A stretch of 64,000 nucleotides of DNA from Loxodes magnus. Taxonomy: Eukaryota; Ciliophora; Karyorelictea; Loxodida; Loxodidae. The stretch is taken from NCBI GenBank assembly GCA_946699065.1, contig CAMPDV010000045.1, positions 1,008,501 through 1,072,500 of the forward strand. Reading direction: 5' to 3'. This document shows, piece by piece, positions 61,220 through 64,000 of this stretch (its first letter is position 1; each line of letters opens with the position of its first letter). The notes beneath the pieces were generated by a model. It worked only from the letters and a program-made list of their open reading frames with translations. It was not told the DNA's origin and searched no databases. Both the position numbers and the translations under genes were made by a program.

Positions 61220-61620
61220 AAACTGAAATAAACTTTAATTAGAACTTACTATGCTAAGAAATCTAAAAACAAAAATGAATAATTACCCAACAACAATTAA
61301 AAGGAAAAGGCAAAAAAGAAGAAAAGGATAGGTAAAAAGAAGAAAAAGATAGATAATAAGTGGAAAAATAAATAAGGGGAAATAATTAATAATGAAAAGA
61401 TATGGAAGAAGAAAATGATAAATGAGAAGAAGAAAAGGTGGTAAAGGAAGATGAGTAAAAAGAAGAAAGTGATGTAGAGAAAGAAGAGAGGATGGGTGAA
61501 AAAGAAAACGAAGAATAAGTCATAAAAAATAGAGACAGCAAATGAAAGGAGAGTTAGAAGTACAAAGGAGGCACTAGCCAAACTAATGACTCAAAAAATA
61601 TCCACATAAGGGCAATATAA

Positions 61621-62230
61621 GAGATTCAGATTGAAGAATAAAAAGATATGTGCAACATGGCGATATTTAAAAGTTTAATCAAAATGGAGTTAAAAAAGGG
61701 AAAGGAGTAGCTTTTTATATTAGAAACGACATATGTTATGAGATTAAAGAAATATATAATGAAATGAATCAAATGACGCTTTTTGGAGGAGCGAAAGTGA
61801 TTGCCGTTGAAGTAATGAAAAAACTGGCAGTAATAAATGCATATGCAACTGTTGCAAATGACAATTTCTAATATGAAACTTTTACAATTTATGAATGAAT
61901 TTAAACTATAAGCAATAGAAAAAGACTTTATGCAACTATTAAAGGAGATTGAAATACGCACATAGAGAAATAGCTGCTAAAGAAAACAAACTCAACTGTA
62001 AAGAGAATGCTAAAGTTCATGGAACAGAATAATTTAATATGCATAGACCCAACTGAAGTAGGTACTTGTATTCACTAAAAAAATTAATATAAAATAGATT
62101 ACTTTGTAATTGAAGAAATAATGAGAGAAAATGTGATAAAAAGTGATTTTTATTACTTATACGTAATAGGGGATCATAGATCCGGTATTATATAGATAAA
62201 GATTGGAAAAGAGTTTAAATATAAAAGATA
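61621..62230 (+). CDS. AP-type endonuclease domain of the LINE
   Basis: Motifs of the exonuclease-endonuclease-phosphatase fold in order: NGVKKGKGVAFYIRNDI, LAVINAYA, GDWNTH (61944-61961; family GDFNxH, the Trp coded by TGA), NNLICIDPTEVGTCIH, YKIDYFVIEE and GDHRSG (family SDHxP). The final His is present. In family members this domain nicks target DNA for target-primed reverse transcription. The upstream linker is in another frame. Confidence 0.82.
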
Positions 62231-62859
62231 GCAAAAATAAAGTATCTACTTTTAAAGAAAAAAGAGATCTAAGAATAATTTGAAAGATTTAAACAGGAAA
62301 ATGTCTAAGAAAAAGAAATTAATAGCCTAAACGATACATATACTTATAAAAGATGAAAGAAAAAGATATAAGAAGGAGTTTAAATGGTATGTGAAACGAT
62401 TAAAACAGAAAGCATAATGATATATAATACTCAGAAATATAATAAAATTTTTAGAAAATGATGCAAACAATTAAAATAAAGAGTAAAGAACAACGAAGAA
62501 ATAAATAAAACGAGAAATATAGAGATTATCGAAGAGCAAGAAAAGAATACATTTAATCAAATAAAAGATAAAATAAAATAACTTAACCTATTTATGGTCA
62601 ATGTAAATAAAGAAAATCTGACAGAAACGTGGAAGAAACTAAAAGATCTACTTAATAGAAAAAATTAATAATAAATATCCTTATCAAAAGATTTTGTGTC
62701 TTTCAAGAATGAATAATAATAGTTATATGAAGATGGCGATAATACCCTACTAACTAAATTCTTAAACAAGAGACATATAATGGTAAAGAAGTATAAAATT
62801 TAAGAAAACATTAGCTAATTGAAGAAATGAAAACCAGGACATGATGAAATAGAAATAAA

Positions 62860-63600
62860 AACAATTTTAGCAGGTGGGAATAGATAATGTAATAAAATGT
62901 AAAATGATAGTAAAGAGATTTAAGAGGTAGTAATTATATTGGGAGATGAAATAATAATACATAGCATTAACATAGAAAAAAGGAGGATAGATGAACCCGA
63001 TGAACTATAGACCAATCTCTTTATTGAATCATGCTTTAAAAATTGTAGATGCATTAATTTTCTAGCAATTGTAAGGATATCTATATATGATGAAAGCGAA
63101 TACTAATATGATTTTAAAAAAGGTAAAACATACGCACTATAAATCTACAATCTAAAAACAATATAGAAATGATTGATGAAAAATAAAAAGATAATTTTGT
63201 GATATTTTTTGATATTAAGAAAGCTTATGACTCGCTACAAATGAAAAACATATGATAAATCCTAGATGATCTAAAAATACCGGAATAGATAGTTAAACTT
63301 CTAAATAACTTCTATTGTGAAGAATAAATTAAACTAAAAAACAATAATTAAATATCAAAATCATTTGCAACAAATAAAGACTAAAATAGGGAAGCATAAC
63401 GTCACCAAGACTGCTTAACTTGATAATAGCAAGACTTCTCCATAGCTAGGAAGATTAAAAGTCTGGAATTAAGATAGACTATAAAGACGAAGAGTGATAT
63501 ATATAAGAAATATATGCAGATAACCTAACCTTAATAAGTGAATAGGAATAATTAGATGAAGTAAATGAAAAATTTATATCAATATTTTATTTTATTATAT
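62860..63600 (+). pseudogene. Reverse-transcriptase domain of the LINE, inactivated
   Basis: MNPMNYRPISLLN (62991, classic RT motif), FKKGKTYALQIYNLKTI, motif A FFDIKKAYDSL (63205-63240), motif B GSITSPRLLNLII (about 63390-63430) and motif C YADNLTLI (63513). Frames change between YRPIS and motif A, and again between motif A and motif B. In motif C the second catalytic Asp is Asn. Trp in KNIWQIL and DEEWYIQ is TGA-coded. Confidence 0.85.
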
Positions 63601-64000
63601 ATAATAAAATGACTTCTAATAAATAACAGAACTTTGAACAAAACATTTAAACAGGAAAATTCTCTAAAAAATAAAAAAAAAGGAATAATTACAATGAGTG
63701 AAAGTGAGAAATATGATTGATATGACGAACATTAACCACTTGGAAATCCAGAACTAAAAAAATTCCGACACAAACTCAAATAGAAATATTATATAAGTCA
63801 TTAAAAGAGTTTATGTTTAAAAATAGATACCTCACTGATAAAGTAGAAAAATTAGAAAAATTAGAAAAACTAATAACGTCTTTACTTGAGAAACAATATT
63901 AATAATCATAAGGAATAGAAGACAAACTGGAACAAAGAACTCTATAAATTTAATAATAAATTCATTACGCCATTTTCGATTTAACAGAATTAATCAGATC

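Larger units (their letters stand above)
59965..64000 (+). mobile_element. LINE-type non-LTR retrotransposon, damaged, running off the window
   Basis: Order: ORF1-like start (59965-60416), basic/acidic low-complexity region interrupted by an AAAAAGC heptamer array, acidic Glu/Lys-rich linker (61390-61560), AP-endonuclease domain (61620-62230), and a reverse-transcriptase domain (about 62860-63560) with a coiled C-terminal part to the window end. Frameshifts separate parts of the domains and the catalytic YADD is YADN, so this copy is dead. The 5' end carries ERFYITSFEQERKPEAF, matching the intact Gag-like ORF at 24.6 kb. The 3' end is not in the window. Confidence 0.85.

Noticed and set aside
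60632..61221. Three long minus-strand ORFs of repeated LLFAFCF
   Set aside because: They are pure products of the AAAAAGC heptamer, open in all frames, with no unique sequence worth calling a gene.
1..64000. tRNA, rRNA genes and CRISPR arrays
   Set aside because: I looked for cloverleaf-like GC stems, rRNA cores and regularly spaced repeats with spacers and found none; the only regular array is the uninterrupted heptamer.

Overview
The window comes from a very AT-rich ciliate nuclear genome. All three standard stop codons are used as sense codons here: TAA and TAG read as glutamine, and TGA reads as tryptophan inside genes but as stop at gene ends. The best proof is the MORN-repeat gene at 3607-4938, where in-frame TGA falls exactly on the conserved tryptophans of the repeat and TAA/TAG fall on variable glutamines. 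This matches the karyorelict nuclear code (NCBI table 27); a Loxodes-like karyorelictean is the likeliest source (inference). Standard-code ORF calls are therefore mostly meaningless in this window.

Single-copy-looking genes, left to right: a two-helix membrane protein (1008-2930, minus) divergent from a lipid-anchored MORN protein (3607-4938, plus); a coiled-coil protein (6374-7363, plus); two near-identical Deltex-type RING E3 ligases (9410-10516 and 20400-21506, plus) and a decayed third copy (29090-29949); a 5.4-kb NACHT / pentapeptide / propeller / zinc-domain gene (32830-38282, minus); a GT32-type glycosyltransferase (39422-40820, plus); a DOT1-like methyltransferase (41038-41880, minus); and a 3,026-codon IP3-receptor-like calcium channel read without interruption (49774-58854, plus).

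Between them, 11.7-28.3 kb, 42.2-45.1 kb and 59.96-64.0 kb are dominated by retroelement material. Many short elements encode a Gag-like protein (Ser-rich start, coiled coil, CCHC zinc knuckle) and end in an (ATT)n or (TTTA)n tail. Four of them (11.7, 12.7, 18.8 and 27.0 kb) share a small hairpin module near the 3' end. A LINE-type element with AP-endonuclease and reverse-transcriptase domains fills 59965-64000. It is damaged (frameshifts, a lost catalytic Asp), carries 68 perfect AAAAAGC heptamers, and interrupts a duplicated fragment of the NACHT gene.

The rest is AT-rich intergenic DNA, including a 4.6-kb gene-poor stretch before the channel gene. Boundaries of low-complexity ORFs are uncertain: with only TGA as a possible stop, long open frames occur by chance. 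I relied on family motifs, in-frame agreement over long distances and comparison of paralogous copies. Single-base frameshifts in two otherwise good genes may be real mutations or assembly indels.
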